The translations under genes were made by a program, and so were the position numbers. Positions 1 to 12,390 of a DNA stretch of 64,000 nt are shown here, in pieces (positions within the stretch are counted from its first letter, which is position 1; each line of letters starts with the position of its first letter). Source of the stretch: Linnemannia hyalina (lineage: Eukaryota > Mortierellomycota > Mortierellomycetes > Mortierellales > Mortierellaceae); NCBI GenBank assembly GCA_019671135.1, contig JAHRHY010000016.1, forward strand, positions 1,236,501 to 1,300,500. The letters are read 5' to 3'. The notes under the pieces were generated by a model, which did no database searches, had not been told where the DNA came from, and worked only from the letters and a program-made list of their open reading frames with translations.

Positions 1-297
1 CACCTTGGTGTGTAGATTCAACAATTTTCTTAGTGTCCGCAAAGAGCTGAAAATGTCGATAATATTCAATGAGACGCGACTCTCTGACCTTCCTCCCCTT
101 TTTGACACCGGTGATTCTTTGCCGAGATATTTTACTTGATGTTATTTCCTTGGGGCTTCTTTTCACCATACATCGCCAGAATGGTGTTTTGAGTGTTGCC
201 ACTCTTCATCGACCGCACGTGTACCAAAACAGGGATGTTTCGCACTTTTGTATTACAGCAAAGAAAAAATGAACGCGTACCCCAAAAAGAGATATGT
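1..297. other. Downstream flank of the Rab escort gene
   Basis: This stretch follows the minus-strand stop codon at 298-300. The open frames are short and none resembles a known family. It probably holds the 3' untranslated region and terminator of the Rab escort gene. Confidence 0.5.
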
Positions 298-3181
298 CTA
301 GAATCCAGAGTTATCCTCAGGCTCAGGGGTGGGTGGCAAGAATTCCTCTCCAGGACAAAGCTTCTCAAATATCGCCCTGGCCTCCTCCGTCGCAGCCTCA
401 AAGTCCAGACTGTGGTTCATGGGGCGGACCACCGTCAGATTATCAGGCAGGGGCTTCAAATTTTCTGACCCAATAGGGTAAGGGACACGAGGCCAAGACG
501 CCGCACGCTTATAGAACATTGTAAACAACGCGATCGGTGCAATGATGCTGTCCATAGACAGTGATGTCGCAGATTTGGATTTCTGGAAAGCGGTTCTTGA
601 GAGGGGCGTTGCTGTTGAAGATCCGGTAGAGGAAGGTGCTCCTGGCGCTGGTGTTGAAGGGCGCGATGGGACTGGGGTGTTGTTGTCGCTTTCTTCGAAC
701 AGCTTCTTCTCGGCCTGAAGAATCTCCTGGCGCACCTGTTCCATATCCAGTTCCTGATCCAGACTCATGCGAGGTTGGTCCTCCCCAGCAGGGGCCTCTC
801 CAAGCTGCTGAGCAGGCTTGGACTCTTCAGCTGATGCTGGCGCTGCAGGGGTAGCTGCAGCAACCTGCGTGGGAGCTGGGGCTTTGAGGGAGAGAGGATC
901 ACCGGGAATATGGACCAGCTTCCGGATAGCGGCCTTCAGATCCTCCTCTGCGTCCGTCTTCAAGTCCTCCGACTCCGCCCACACGTACAGAATATCTACA
1001 TAAAACGAGAAATTAAATGTCAGCGTCTTCTAAATAACGTCTAGTTGTGCAGAATGCACAATGGTATCAAAGTATTGAATGTAGATCTTACATCGGTCGT
1101 TGGGACAGGACATAGTGCCACCGCACATTTGGAGAACAGAGACGGTGTGATTGTTCTTCCTTACTGGAGTCTCTCCTGGGTTGAGTACCAACGAGTCCAT
1201 AGGGAACAGTGTCTTGCACAGTGTCGTCTCGCCGAATGCCGACCTATCCGTGACAATGATGCAGTGCGACACATAGTTCTTGTTCAGGCTATTGATATTC
1301 CACAAGATAAAAGATAATAATTGTCAGTCTTTGCGATACTTTCGCATACGACCTCTCAAGAAAATATAAAAGCACAATGAAACGTACGTTCTGGCCTCGA
1401 TGTATTCATCCATTTCCTTGGAAAGGTATTCACGCGAGCAAATGATTTGGTTCGCCTTCAGCGTCTGGCCAGTGTGATCGACCACTGACTGCCACTTGTT
1501 CGCCTCCTTGTCCACGTTGTGCTTGTCCAGTGCGTGCTGCAGCATATAAATGCCTCCATACACTGCGGACACTCTAAAATTAAATCGCAACATGAATGGC
1601 TCTAAGTGTTAGAATTACTGCCGGGTGTGGCGAGAGGTTAAAGCGCAGCTGTATAATACAGCCAACAAGACCGCGAAAGTTCATGTTGTACCTGCAGAAA
1701 GCCTGGGCCAGTTCACTTCCAACGCCATAAAGGGGGCAAAGATAGGCAGAGTTGCCGTAGCGGCCCAAGGACTGGAGGTAGACCTTGACAGACTTGAGGC
1801 CCTCCGTTGTCGTAGCTATCATTAGAGAACAATGAGTGCAGAAACAGATTAATAACGCGTGTAATAACAGTATGTTCCATACAGCCCAGTCCTGACCTGT
1901 ATCTCAGTTCCTTACCATAGTCATTTCCGTCGAATCCGATCGCGTAGACAACGGCCGTGAGAACCTTGTCCGTCAATCCATATGCACTCTGAACAAACTG
2001 TGTGAACGGAGCATGTTTGTAATCTATTAGACAACAGAATGCGAACGAGGGTCAGGACATACTCATAAACAGTAATCGTTATCGCTCCGCGAAAAAGACG
2101 AAAAAGGACGAACCTTTCCAAACTTCCGTCTGGTTCTCATAGTCGACCGCAAACTGCAAAAATTTCATCAAGAGTCGCTTTTCCTTGAGGGACAGGGCCT
2201 TGGAGACAAAGACATCTTCCTTTGAGGTCGGCATCATCTCGACCTTATCGGTAAGAGCCTCATAGACAGCAGTGCGCTCCAGCAGCTTGAACTCGAGGTA
2301 CTTTCCAATTCCCGAAGAAATCAAGAGGTTGGTCAATGGTCCGCGAGAATAGAGCAACTTTGGCGACAGATCAAAGTTGTACTTGCGCGTGTTCTTCAGG
2401 AACTCCTCGAGCAACTGGATCTGAGAGAACGAAACAGACGTGAGTTGGGATGCGGTGGCGCCGAGTTCGGGTGTTGAAGCCCAGGTGGCGAGGGAGGAGA
2501 TGGCTTCTTTTGATTCCTTGGATGGGTTGTTGTTGATGGGAGTGTACGCGGCAGTGATGTGATTTTCGACGGCTTTGATCCTGTCCTTGGCCGAGGCATC
2601 TTTGTGAGTTTGCAGGACAGTGGTGAGGTCGATGACAGTGTCGGCAGCGCCGCCAGTCTCGACGCGATGGAATTGAAACTCGAGGTTGTTGTACGATCTT
2701 GCCACCAGTCTCTCGAACTCGATCTTATCCGCGCTTGCTATTAGACATCATCGTCAGTAAAGAAACAGCCAAGAGGGTAGTAAGTTGCAGGAAGCACGCG
2801 TCTGTTGGTCGCGACCTTATTCTTTCGTCCTCTTCCTTTACTTCGTCTTCTTCCTGCTCCTGTTCCTGCTGGCTCCTGTTTTCTTCTTGTTCCTCGTTCC
2901 CTTTCTCCTCTTCTCTTCTTCAAGCCATTCCACATCAAAGAAAATTAAAAAAGCTTACCGTCATGACCAACAGAAGAGGTGGATGCGATCCTCGTAGCCC
3001 ATTTCAAGAGATCGCGCACACCAAAGGCCCCCGATGCCCCGCCATAATAGTCATTCTCATCGAGATGAAGGACGGTCTTGCCGGCACGAGCAAGGGCTGC
3101 GGCGACGATGGTCTGGGTGAATCCTGTACCGAGGAGGATGGCGTCAAAGACGGTTGCGTCGAGCGAGTCGGTGTCGGCCAT
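298..3181 (-). CDS. MRS6: Rab escort protein (REP / Mrs6 / CHM family)
   Basis: Rab escort proteins present new Rab GTPases to geranylgeranyl transferase and carry the lipidated Rab to membranes. I read seven exons: 3181-2959, 2737-2114, 2023-1916, 1815-1692, 1573-1388, 1288-1092 and 995-298. All phases agree, giving 2160 nt and 719 residues. The N-terminus has the GDI/REP dinucleotide fold (GTG at residues 18-20, then DENDYYGG at 41-48). Later exons carry GLKSVKVYLQSLGRYGN, PLYGVGSELAQAFCR and SAVYGGIYML, diagnostic of the family. Near the C-terminus CPGEEFLPPTPEPED matches the conserved REP tail, so this is an escort protein rather than the shorter GDI. Residues about 90-140 form the variable insert typical of escort proteins. 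The start is the first ATG before the fold and has a CT-rich leader. The splice joins rest on family alignment. Confidence 0.93.
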
Positions 3182-4031
3182 GAAGGAGTATGAGTAGCTG
3201 GCAGGAGGGGACAGGGTGGGCGTGTTGGTGGTTGTCGTCTGGGTTGGGAGTGAGAGTGAGAGAGGTGGTGAGGGGTGGAGGTGGGAAAAAGAGAAGAAGA
3301 AACGGGAAAAAGGAAAAGAGGAAAGAGAAGAAAAAAAGAGAGCAAGGGAAAGGGTGGCAAAAAGGAAGGCAAGCGCAGAAGGAAAAAGAGGGGACAGGGT
3401 CATCATCATGCCTCTTTTCTTCTTCCCTTCTGCAACTTGTCCCGCCAGTGTTGGTTGTTTTTTCTCACTTCCCTCTCCTCTTCTTCGGCTTCCCTTTCTC
3501 TCCTGCATTCTTCCCGTAACCCTTCACAGCCCCCACGTGCAGTATTCCCAGGAAAGAAAGAAAGGGACTAGGGGGGAAAGAATATCTGTCACCTCGCAGA
3601 ACCCACTGACATATCGTCATCCATACCGCCCGAACTAACAACTCAAACTAGTATGCTAAACCCCACACCTTTTTTCCCAGTTATGTCATGCATGCCTCCT
3701 GGGCAAAGGGACAAGCGACCCATTCAAATATGCAAATATGACCACTCAAAAGAATAACTCAATTGGCAGTAACCAACAAACGGCTTCCATCGCCTCACTC
3801 TTTTTCACACACGCTCACTGAAGGATAGTGAAGCATGTGTTATCTTCAGGGTCCTCAGCTTCTTTATTCACTTGATCTCGATCTGGGCGCACCCTTTCTT
3901 ACGTCTATCCAAATGGTCCAAGGGCATTTTCAAGTCAAAAACATATCGAGCAGCAGCAGTTGAACAATCTGACAAGTTTTGTTTTTGAATTGTTTTTTAA
4001 TGGTTTTGTTGGGTTGTTGTTTGAGAAATCG

Positions 4032-4500
4032 TTAGGTATTCCCGTTCATGCTCTCCTGCTGGTAGGGGGACGTCAACAGAACAGTGTCCTGGATCCAAAC
4101 GGGGGTGGGGACTGATGAATCGAAAGGACGGAAAGGGAGGGAACCGCGCTTTGAGCTGCCTTGTCGTAACGAATTTACTTGGAGCGAGCTCTCATCTTTC
4201 TTCTTTTGCGCTTGAGGCGACGAACGCGCTTCTTCTTCCACTTGTCTCTCATCTATTTTATCGTTTGGAAAGTGCACGCAGGATAGTTAGGAATACAGCG
4301 TTGACTGGAGGGAAGGTGTGTTCGCAGGTGATATGGCCTTGGCTTGAAGTGTTGATTGCTGTAGCTGCGAGTGTTGGCGGTTGTCTGTCGGCAAAGAAAC
4401 AGTGTCTCCTGCGCAAGTATCCAGAATCAGTGTTGCTAGCACAAGGCCAGTGAGTCCATGACTCTGACAAGGGATAATTCCTGAAGACACATCGATCGGA
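4032..4500 (-). other. Uncertain minus-strand reading frame, possible gene remnant
   Basis: One minus-strand frame stays open over this span except for a single TAA near 4287. Its upstream part contains a hydrophobic run (GLTGLVLATLILD) and its downstream part is polar and charged, ending in QQESMNGNT before a stop. Composition looks more protein-like than the neighbouring frames, but I found no start codon context, no splice pair that removes the stop and no family. It may be a decayed gene or chance. Confidence 0.2.
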
Positions 4501-5267
4501 TAGCGAGTAGTCCGATATGCATCCATCGGTCGATAGGCATCGGAAGAGTGTATCCATAGGTCGACAGGAACAGGCGGATGATGGCGAATAAGGATATGTA
4601 AACCACTCCTTGGTTGATCATGTGTGTCGATGATGGTGTTCGGCATCGGTGGTCTTTGTCCATGCAGGCTTGCTAGTAGTGTTTATTGTGATGTAGTGTG
4701 GATCATGGTTGTACCTTGAAATTGAATAAGGAAGGAGTGTCGGACAAACAATGCAGACGAGAAAACATTTTATTCAAGTTCATTCTGTGGCTTAGACCCT
4801 TGAAACCTCCCTTTCTTGAAGAGAGGTGTTCATTGTTTCAAAATAAAGAGATGAACTCAGTAATTGGCTACTTGTTGTATCTGTGTCGCACACTTTCAGG
4901 CCATCACGAACATTGTCTCGCGACTGATCACTGATTGATACTCACTTTCTATCCTTCCTTTTGTCGCGTCTTCGCCCTCCTTCTTAGCAACAACTACCTA
5001 TCACTCACCCCCTTACCTCTCCCCATAATCAACTCTTTTCACGACTTCTCCAGTCTTTTTTGCCTCACGTTCTATCTCTTTTGTTGAAAAAGCAAATTAA
5101 ATAATAAGGTCCGCCCTACATGCTTAATTTCTAACCCCCACCATACAACTCCCCTCTTTGTTGTCTCGACTGTCCCTCCCCCTTCTACCAACTACCACCA
5201 CTGCAACAAAAACAGCCCTCCAAAACTCACACCACAACACACTACCCCCAGACCTCCAAGATACTCA

Positions 5268-5279
5268 ATGCCGCTCTGA
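5268..5279 (+). promoter_or_regulatory. Three-codon upstream ORF abutting the main start
   Basis: ATG-CCG-CTC-TGA lies directly before the ATG at 5280, in the same frame, so the upstream stop touches the main start codon. If the start at 5280 is right, ribosomes would have to bypass or re-initiate. It may instead mean that the true first exon lies further upstream and is spliced past this stop. Confidence 0.35.
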
Positions 5280-7388
5280 ATGGGCCAGCTCGACCTCAAA
5301 TGCATCACCCTTGCCGGGTCCCGCTTCATTGGCATGGCCTACGCACTCCCGACAGCATCCTACTCAGAACGCATGGGCTATTACGATTTCAGTCACATCG
5401 TCCTCATCCAGTCCAACCCCAACCCTCAAACAATCGACACCCTCTCTTGGTCACTCATCTCTGCGTGGCCCAGAAATGCAAACATACTATCCGACATCTT
5501 CTCCTCCCTCACCTGTCATGTCGACCCCCTCACCGGCGTGTTTACAATGATGTCCAACTTCAGCGGGAACAATTTTGCTAGTGATTCTTACTACATCTTA
5601 CAGCCGATGCCGCTTCGACCGCCTGGGGGGTTCCAGTATACCCCTCCTGTCGCTGGTATTGGACCTGAAAAGTGGGCGGATTTCGGGGTCAGTCCGGATT
5701 ATGAGTGGGGGAATGTATCTACGACGTTTGATCTGTTCAATTGGCCGGGGACTTCGGAGCTGTATCAAGCGCGGATTGGGAATACAACCGTTGGTACCAT
5801 CCAATTGTCCTTGCTCACTTCTACCGCAGGAGGGCCTGCCACGTTCACCAACGTGGCAAATTATACCCTTGTAAGGAACAAACAGAGAGTCATAAAATTG
5901 CCAAGACAAAAAAATCAACAACAAAGAGACAGAGCTGGGCAAGCATTATTTATACCGAAAATGTTAACACCTATGTTTTTTAAATGTCAATTCATGTAGA
6001 ATCCTGATGTTCACGGATACCCGATGAAGGTCGCGTATGCAAACAGTTCGATTTACCAACTCGGCAGGCTGATAACAGACAAGAGGACAGGAGAGTTTGG
6101 CTATTACCTGACACGGATTCCTCTCGACTCCACAGCCAGAGGCGCCTCAGGGTTCACACTTCCAACAGGCCTTGTGGCCTACGATGCCTCGGCCGTCCAA
6201 AGCTGTCAGATGGAGACGACAAAGATCTGGTATTCGTCGCCGCAGGCAACCCTTTACGTTCTCTGCTCTGTAAGTTCTGGATGCCAAAAAATGACATTTG
6301 TCAAAATATCAGAAAACATAAGCATTTGAACCGCATTATCCTTACTAAACCACCGGCATTCTCTTTCTTTCATTCATTTATTTTTTGTTCAGGCACCTGC
6401 AACCACAGATCAATCCCCAAGCTATGTACGCGGAAGACTATTCGTATCTTGGTTCAAGAACGGCGACAAAGCCCTCAGCAAACGCTCCAACATCAGCACC
6501 GACAGTGCCCAACTGTACATCCAACCCATCGACAGAAACGACTCAAGTGGCGTGTGGGCCTATCTAAGCAGCTCCCATAGAGACCAATACGGCGTCCTGA
6601 TCGACCCTATATCCGGCAGCCTCGATCCACTTCAATACTCACCATACCTCCCTGTCACCATCCCAGACCCCTATGGAGAGGATCGAAATGCAGGCACCCC
6701 TTCAACAAGTTTCGTGGAGGAACACCTCTCGCTCGTCATCGCAGGAGCTGTGATCGGCTTTCTTTTGGTCCTGGCCGCGATATGCTATATCCCCTTCCGA
6801 CGGCGGTGGCGACGGAGCTGGCGCGGAAAATGGGGTATCTTCAAAACACAGACTTGGCCACGGTGGATGCGAAAAGTGCGACTGAAACTCATCGACCTCT
6901 TGAAGGAAAAGGAAGACGCCGGCAGAGGCGATCGGGATGCGGAAGGCAAGGCGTTGCAAGGAAAGAGAGACGTCTCCAAGGACAACGAGGACGGATTCAA
7001 TAACACCAAGTTCGAAGAGCACTTAATGGACAGTCTGGAAGGCCTGGAGGGCTGTGATAAGATTCTGGTTACGGTTGACATGGACCTGAGTGGTCTCGAG
7101 AGCTCGCTGACGACGATGGATGTGGCGACAGGATACATGAGCGACGTCAGACTAGAAGCTCACCCTCGCCCGGGTGTTGTTACTTCCTTGGCCATTTCTC
7201 AGAGTGGTAATAGTAGCAATGATGGTTCAACGTCTTCTTTCGGAGATGGGGATTCTCCACCGCCACCAGAGTACCCCACCCTTGCGACACCATCCGCTCC
7301 TCCAATATCCACCTCCTTTGAAGACACTATTAGTATACCACAACCAATCACCACCATCCAAATCCAAGTCCCCTCACAAATCCCCTGA
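5280..7388 (+). CDS. Single-pass membrane protein with large extracellular domain, family unknown
   Basis: Three exons join in phase 0: 5280-5870, 6000-6269 and 6393-7388, giving 618 residues. Both introns have GTAAG donors. The first about 410 residues are polar, with several N-glycosylation sequons (NFS, NVS, NTT, NYT) and paired aromatic motifs. A hydrophobic segment follows (LVIAGAVIGFLLVLAAICYI, near residues 434-453) and is trailed by the basic stop-transfer RRRWRRSW. The tail is cytoplasmic, acidic and Ser/Pro-rich. This topology suits a surface receptor or adhesion protein. I see no known catalytic motif. No signal peptide is visible at the chosen ATG, so a 5' exon encoding one may be missing; an acceptor-like CCAG lies at 5290. 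The function is not recognised. Confidence 0.75.
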
Positions 7389-9096
7389 AACCGTATAAAC
7401 ATAATAATAATAATTTACTACAGCACCTTTTACATCCTGTTTCGCGACTCACATACGACTAGAGCGTGTTGTCGCAGTTTGAAATCGCTCCTTCTATCAT
7501 CCACTTTCTTCCACATGGTTCAGCATCTGCAGAAGCACTATGAAGTTAGTATGAACCCGGTTCCCCCTACCTACTCCTGAGGATACTTTTGCGACATACG
7601 TCCACCCATTCATCCACTATTCATTTACTGATATTGTCAAAGGAAAAAGTGAGCGACGCGGGTAAAGTCTCATGGAGAGAGGTCATGCATGATTCAACTA
7701 GCACCCGCGCGCCGAACTAGTGCGTCCTTCTTTCCATCCGCAACAAAAAGAGATATAAATGCAGCCCACTCCTCCCCCGGACTAGAAAGGCAAATGGGCC
7801 ATTTGAGATGTGGCAGTGGCATATTTTCCTCTTTTACGCCAAGAGGCTCTCTTTGTACTCCTTTTTCTGACGAGGAGTTTAATCCAGCCGACTTGAGTTT
7901 GTCCATTTTTGGAACCAGGGAGAGGACCAAGCGATACCCGCTTCGATTGTGCCTCTGCAGAGTGAACACGAAGGCGAGGAAGAAAAGTCGATAATATTCC
8001 TTTCCTCTTCTCTCACACGGCACATATCCGGTTCGATAATGGTCTCTCTTGACGTTGTTCCATTAGCTTCAATGGTTGCCATCGCACCCCCTGTTCCTGT
8101 TGTTTTTGACGTTGCGCCGATTGGCCCCCATCATCCTCGCCTCCCAGAGAAGGGAATGGCGTCGATTTTTACTCAATCGATACCCTTTGAAGACATGTTG
8201 ACCCCCTTTTCTTTCTCTCATTCATTACCCTTTGCAACAAATAAATGAGCACTCTTCTGTGGATGACGATATGCGCTTTCTCTACATTGAGATAACTTTA
8301 CTTCCAAAGAAGATAGGTGCACATTCACAACTCTTTTTTTCCCGTGGTGTTGTTATTTCAAGGAACTTTTCTCTCATGTCATAATGACAACTTTGCTCTC
8401 TTTGAGAGAGAAGGCGAAATGTGCACGCGCACAGAACTCTAACAAGCATCGAGTTGTTTATTGGCTGCTGGACATGGAAGGAGAGCAAAGGGACACAGAA
8501 TGGGCGCTAGGAGAGTCTTAGGCTGTGAGGGAGATGGTATTAGTGCGGAATTCTATTATTTTTTTCTCCACTAAACGCTGTAATGCGTTTCTCAAGAGTC
8601 CATCCGGACTAGGGACGACTTTTTTTGGACAAAAGACCTATTTCTCATCGCTCAATCCGAAAACATCTGACTTTAGTTTAGCGTCTCTTATTTCATTCTA
8701 CTTTGGTTCCCTTGGCTGTGGGCTTGTAATCCAAAACAACAATTTATCTTCTTCACTTCTCATTAGCAAGTCCGGGGGATGAGGGGCGTTTGGTCAGGAA
8801 CCCTGTTCTCTCTCTTTATCTTCATCACTCACTCCCTCATAAGCATAATCAAACCAGCAGTTACCCTTTTCCCCCTTACTCACATCCACCCATCCTCCTC
8901 CTCACTTCTTTTCTCTCAAATATATAAAGGCAATTTCTTTGCCATCATCCACCTAATTTTCATACTTTCCTTTCTCTTGACCCTTTTACAACCTTCTCTT
9001 TTCTCCTTTTCATATCCCATTTTCTCACCCTTTAAACGCCGCCCTTTTTCTATCCTCTGAAGCAAGCTCCACTCTCTCACACTTTACAAACACATC
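7389..9096. other. Intergenic region and promoter of the permease gene
   Basis: This 1.7-kb stretch has only short frames on both strands and no recognisable family. The last 250 bp are strongly C/T-rich on the plus strand and contain a TATA-like element, as expected for the promoter and leader of the permease gene that follows. Confidence 0.6.
8921..8930 (+). promoter_or_regulatory. TATA-like element before the permease gene
   Basis: TATATAAAGG lies about 165 bp upstream of the permease ATG and is followed by a CT-rich tract typical of fungal transcription start regions. The assignment is by sequence match and position only. Confidence 0.45.
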
Positions 9097-11310
9097 ATGG
9101 AGCCGTCTAAAGAGGGCCACACCCCTTACTCCTACAACACCGCCACCACATCCCCCGGCCATCACAATGGCGGCACTCCCGCTGGCCCATATCCCTCCGG
9201 TTCTCCAACCTACCCTCAAAGTTCATCATCCTCTCCAACCAACGACCTCTCACATGAAAAGACCGAGGTCACCGACAGCCCTATCGTCGAGCAGATGGAG
9301 AACGTCGAGACCCCCGATGGGTTGCACAGAGGACTCAAGTTGCGCCATATGGTCATGATTGCCATCTCGGGGACTATTGGAACGGGGTTGTTCCTGACGT
9401 CCGGGAAGACTATCGCTACTGCTGGACCTCTCGGAGCACGTAGGTTTTTTTTTGCTAGATTGGAATTTAGGGCCTTCGTTTTATTATTTTCAAATTGCCC
9501 CCTGGACTGCATTTTTAAGTCGGTTTCTTTTTCTACATTGATGAATAGTTCTGGCGTATGTGGTGATTGGTATCTGGCTGGTGTTCGTCTGCCAGGCGAT
9601 TGGTGAGATTGCGACACTGCTACCACTCCCTGGAGGTTTCACGTCCTGGGGAACCCGCTTCTTTGACGAGGCCTTCTCCTTTCAACTGTAAGCATACACT
9701 CTCATCGCGCCCTCGACACATACCCGCACAGAAAATATTATTCGCATCTCAAACTGACCACGCCAATATATTATCCTTTTCCTTCGCGTTTTTTTCTACC
9801 ATTGCCCTTTCCCGATTCTTGTAACGATGAAGTTCATACTGCTACCTCACGAACTGGTTGTTAACGGTCCCAGCTGAGTTGTCTGCATCTTCGCTTGTCA
9901 TCTCGTTCTGGTTGCCTGAAGGATCCAATTTTCCGCTCTGGATCGTTCCCTGCATTATTATCGCCGTCTTGGTGGTCATCAACTTCTTGGGCGTAGTAAG
10001 TCACGTGCGATGTTCACATATGCGTTCGTTCTTTGTCGCGCTGCTTGGCGAAGTTCTTTCAATGGACGTGAAAAAGGGGGCAAGGGGGTTCTTTCAATGG
10101 CGATCAAAGGACATCGAGCAGATATTAACTGTTCGCCCATATTTTTTGTTTGTTTCAAATCATCTTGTAGAAAATGTACGGAGAGGCAGAGTATTGGTTC
10201 TCGATCCTGAAGGTCGTTACTATCATCGTCTTCATTATCACGGGCATCCTCACCGACGCCGGAGCAGTCGGTGGAAAGACCTTTGGAGTCGACTACTGGC
10301 ATATTGAGGGTGCCCCCTTCAAGGGCGGCTTCAAGGCCTTCCTCTCTGTGCTCGTCTCTGTCGGTTTTGCCTACGGCGGCACCGAACTCTCTGGGATCAC
10401 CGCAGCCGAATCCAGTAACCCACACAAACATGTCCCCAAAGCCGTCAACACCGTCCTCGTCCGCATCGCAGTCTTCTACATCCTCTCGATTTTCTTCCTG
10501 TCCTGCATTGTGCCGAATAACGACGAGCGCCTGATGAACGATGGGGGCACTGTGGTCAACGCGCCGTTCACGATCGTGTTCTTGCAGGCCGGAATGAAGG
10601 GTGGAGCGGATTACATGAACGCGGTCATCTTCACCTCGATCGTCTCGGCGACAAACTCGGATTTCTACGTCGCCACCCGGATGATGCTCTCGCTCTCCAG
10701 GAACGGCTGGGCGCCCAAATGGGTCGGCAAGACCAACCGTCGAGGAGTCCCATACTTCGCCGTTCTGATCACCACCCTCTTCTCTTGCATCGCCCTCGTC
10801 ATGATCTACGCCGGCGCAGAGGTCGTCTTCAACTGGCTCGTCTCCATTATCGGCTCCCTCATCTTCCTCATATGGGTCTGCATCCTCTTCCTCCACTTCC
10901 GTTTCCGTGCCTGCTGGAAAGCCCAAGGTCGTACTCCACAAGACCTTCCCTACAAGTCTTGGGGTTATCCCTATGGACATTACTTGGCCATGACGATCGG
11001 AGTCTGTTGTGTGGTCGCTAGCTTCTACCTTTCCATCGCCACCAAGCCCTCACTCGGGGATTTCCCAGAGGGGACTGCGGATCCAAAGTATAAGAAGGCT
11101 AGGGATTCGTGGGCGCAGGGATTGTTGGGAGCTTGGTTCCCATGGTTCCAGGCGATTTCGTTGTACTTTGCTTACAAGTTTGTGAGAAAGACAAAGATTG
11201 TTGATCCGGCCTTGGCAGATTTGGATTCGGGACGGTGGGTTGTGAAGGATGAGGTTGTGGATGATAAACCGAGACCTAAATGGAGGAAGATCCTTGCTCG
11301 TTTTGTCTAG
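9097..11310 (+). CDS. Amino-acid permease, fungal AAT/YAT family (APC superfamily)
   Basis: This is a proton-coupled plasma-membrane amino-acid importer by family. Four exons (9097-9439, 9549-9687, 9833-9995, 10171-11310) join with matching phases into 594 residues, the usual length. A polar Ser/Pro-rich cytoplasmic N-terminus of about 75 residues precedes TM1, which carries the signature GTIGTGLFLTSG and then TAGPLGA. The motifs LTVPAELSAS, KMYGEAEYWFS, YGGTELSGITAAESSNP and FYVATRMMLSLSRNGWAPK are in the expected order. About twelve hydrophobic segments are apparent, and the C-terminus is charged. The third exon starts after a GATGAAG acceptor, the least typical splice site here; the join keeps alignment with other permeases. 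Substrate specificity cannot be read from the sequence. Confidence 0.93.
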
Positions 11311-11845
11311 AATTGAAGCTCCTTGTAGAGATATATCCTTTTTCACCCCCACCCCCTGTCTTCAACACAAACAGACAAGAAAGATGAATAGTATAATATA
11401 TTAATGGAAACAATCAAAGTAAACAAGGTAATTTTTGTGGGTGGTGAGTGGGTGAGAGGGTGATAACGACAGTGAGCGAGGCGAGCAAGACGAATAGGAG
11501 GGGGGAATAGAAAGAAAAGGTTGAACGGAGACATTTTATACGCCACCAAAATGAAAGATCGGTGAGTGAGACACATTGGTGAAACAACTCTCATACAGCA
11601 AAACAGAATCAAGATCCAGGGGAAGCTTCTGACGAATAAAAGAAGAGCGAAGACAAAGATCGACGAACCAAGAGCAGGAAGGAAAAAAAAGGGGCACGAC
11701 AAACAACAAAAAGCACGACAAATAGAATGAATTTTCTACAACTAAAATTTCCTTTCTTTGTGGGATAAATACAACATGCGATTTTATTTAGAACGGAAGG
11801 CGGAATGGCAACAGAGGGAGTAAAAAAAATAATCATCAACCATTT
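11311..11845. other. Convergent intergenic region
   Basis: The stretch lies between the 3' ends of the plus-strand permease and the minus-strand 125-aa gene. It is AT- and purine-rich with only short frames, and probably holds both 3' untranslated regions. I see nothing else. Confidence 0.5.
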
Positions 11846-12223
11846 CTAAAGAATCTGAGGAATATTATACGCAGCTTCAACGAACGGGTGCTCCAAAAAC
11901 ACCTCCCACGCCGTCATCTGCACATGGGGCGCCAACTCCTCCCCCTCCGCATTCGTATCCTTCATTACAATAGCCTCTCCTGAAAGGAACAACTCCATGT
12001 TCATAAAATCACCCCTGCGGTCTCGTTCAACAAAGTGGCGGATACGAGAGTTAAGTATGGGACTGTGGGAGGGGTTGATTCCGACACTGAATCGGTGGCC
12101 GGTACGCATCTCAGCCGTGAACACGATATGAGCGGTGCCGTTGGTGAGCGTGCTGGAGTACAGAGATGAGATGGCGCGAACTTTGAGCAGACGGACGGGG
12201 TGGGTTGATATTGTGGGTGCCAT
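11846..12223 (-). CDS. Hypothetical 125-aa protein
   Basis: An intronless frame of 125 residues starts at a true ATG in good context (A-rich leader) and ends in PQIL. It has no signal peptide and no membrane segment. Composition is balanced, with a mixed hydrophobic and charged pattern (for example TAHIVFTAEMRTGHRFSVG and WEVFLEHPFVEAAYN) that suggests a small alpha/beta cytosolic protein. A TATA-like box lies about 160 bp upstream, supporting real transcription. I do not recognise the family. Confidence 0.7.
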   Translation of the reverse strand: MAPTISTHPVRLLKVRAISSLYSSTLTNGTAHIVFTAEMRTGHRFSVGINPSHSPILNSRIRHFVERDRRGDFMNMELFLSGEAIVMKDTNAEGEELAPHVQMTAWEVFLEHPFVEAAYNIPQIL

Positions 12224-12237
12224 TTTTTGTGTTGTAG

Positions 12238-12304
12238 TGTGTTGTTTTTTATATATGTGTGTATGTGTGTATGTGTGTATGTGTGTGGGTGTGGGTGTGT
12301 GTGT
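12238..12304. repeat. GT-rich simple repeat in the leader of the 125-aa gene
   Basis: Repeated GTGTGTAT and GTGTGGGT blocks make a purine-pyrimidine alternating tract just upstream of the minus-strand start at 12223. Such tracts can adopt Z-DNA and vary in length. It lies in the presumed 5' untranslated region. Confidence 0.7.
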
Positions 12305-12380
12305 TTCTTGAGCAAGTAGAGTAGGAAAAAGAAGTACGTTGACGATGATGATGAGAGGAATTGGCAGGATGAGACTCGAA

Positions 12381-12390
12381 CTTTTTATAC
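12381..12390 (-). promoter_or_regulatory. TATA-like box of the 125-aa gene
   Basis: On the minus strand this reads GTATAAAAAG, about 160 bp upstream of the ATG at 12223. The match and its position are the only evidence. Confidence 0.5.

Larger units (their letters stand above)
3182..5279. other. Intergenic region, GA/CT-rich, with one weak minus-strand ORF
   Basis: The first 400 bp form a GA-rich plus strand (CT-rich on the coding side), as expected for the promoter and leader of the minus-strand Rab escort gene. About 3600-4000 is AT-rich with no sizeable frame. The last 300 bp are C-rich and probably lead the next plus-strand gene. One uncertain minus-strand frame at 4032-4500 is listed separately. 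Confidence 0.5.

Noticed and set aside
1030..1091. Continuation of the Rab escort exon past 1092
   Set aside because: The frame stays open to a TAG at 1030, but splicing at the GTAAGA donor at 1091 gives the family sequence (CPNDR joined to YILYVWAES).
9979..10980. 333-codon minus-strand frame opposite the permease
   Set aside because: It is a shadow of the permease coding strand, rich in Asp/Glu/Gly/Arg from reverse-complement codon bias.
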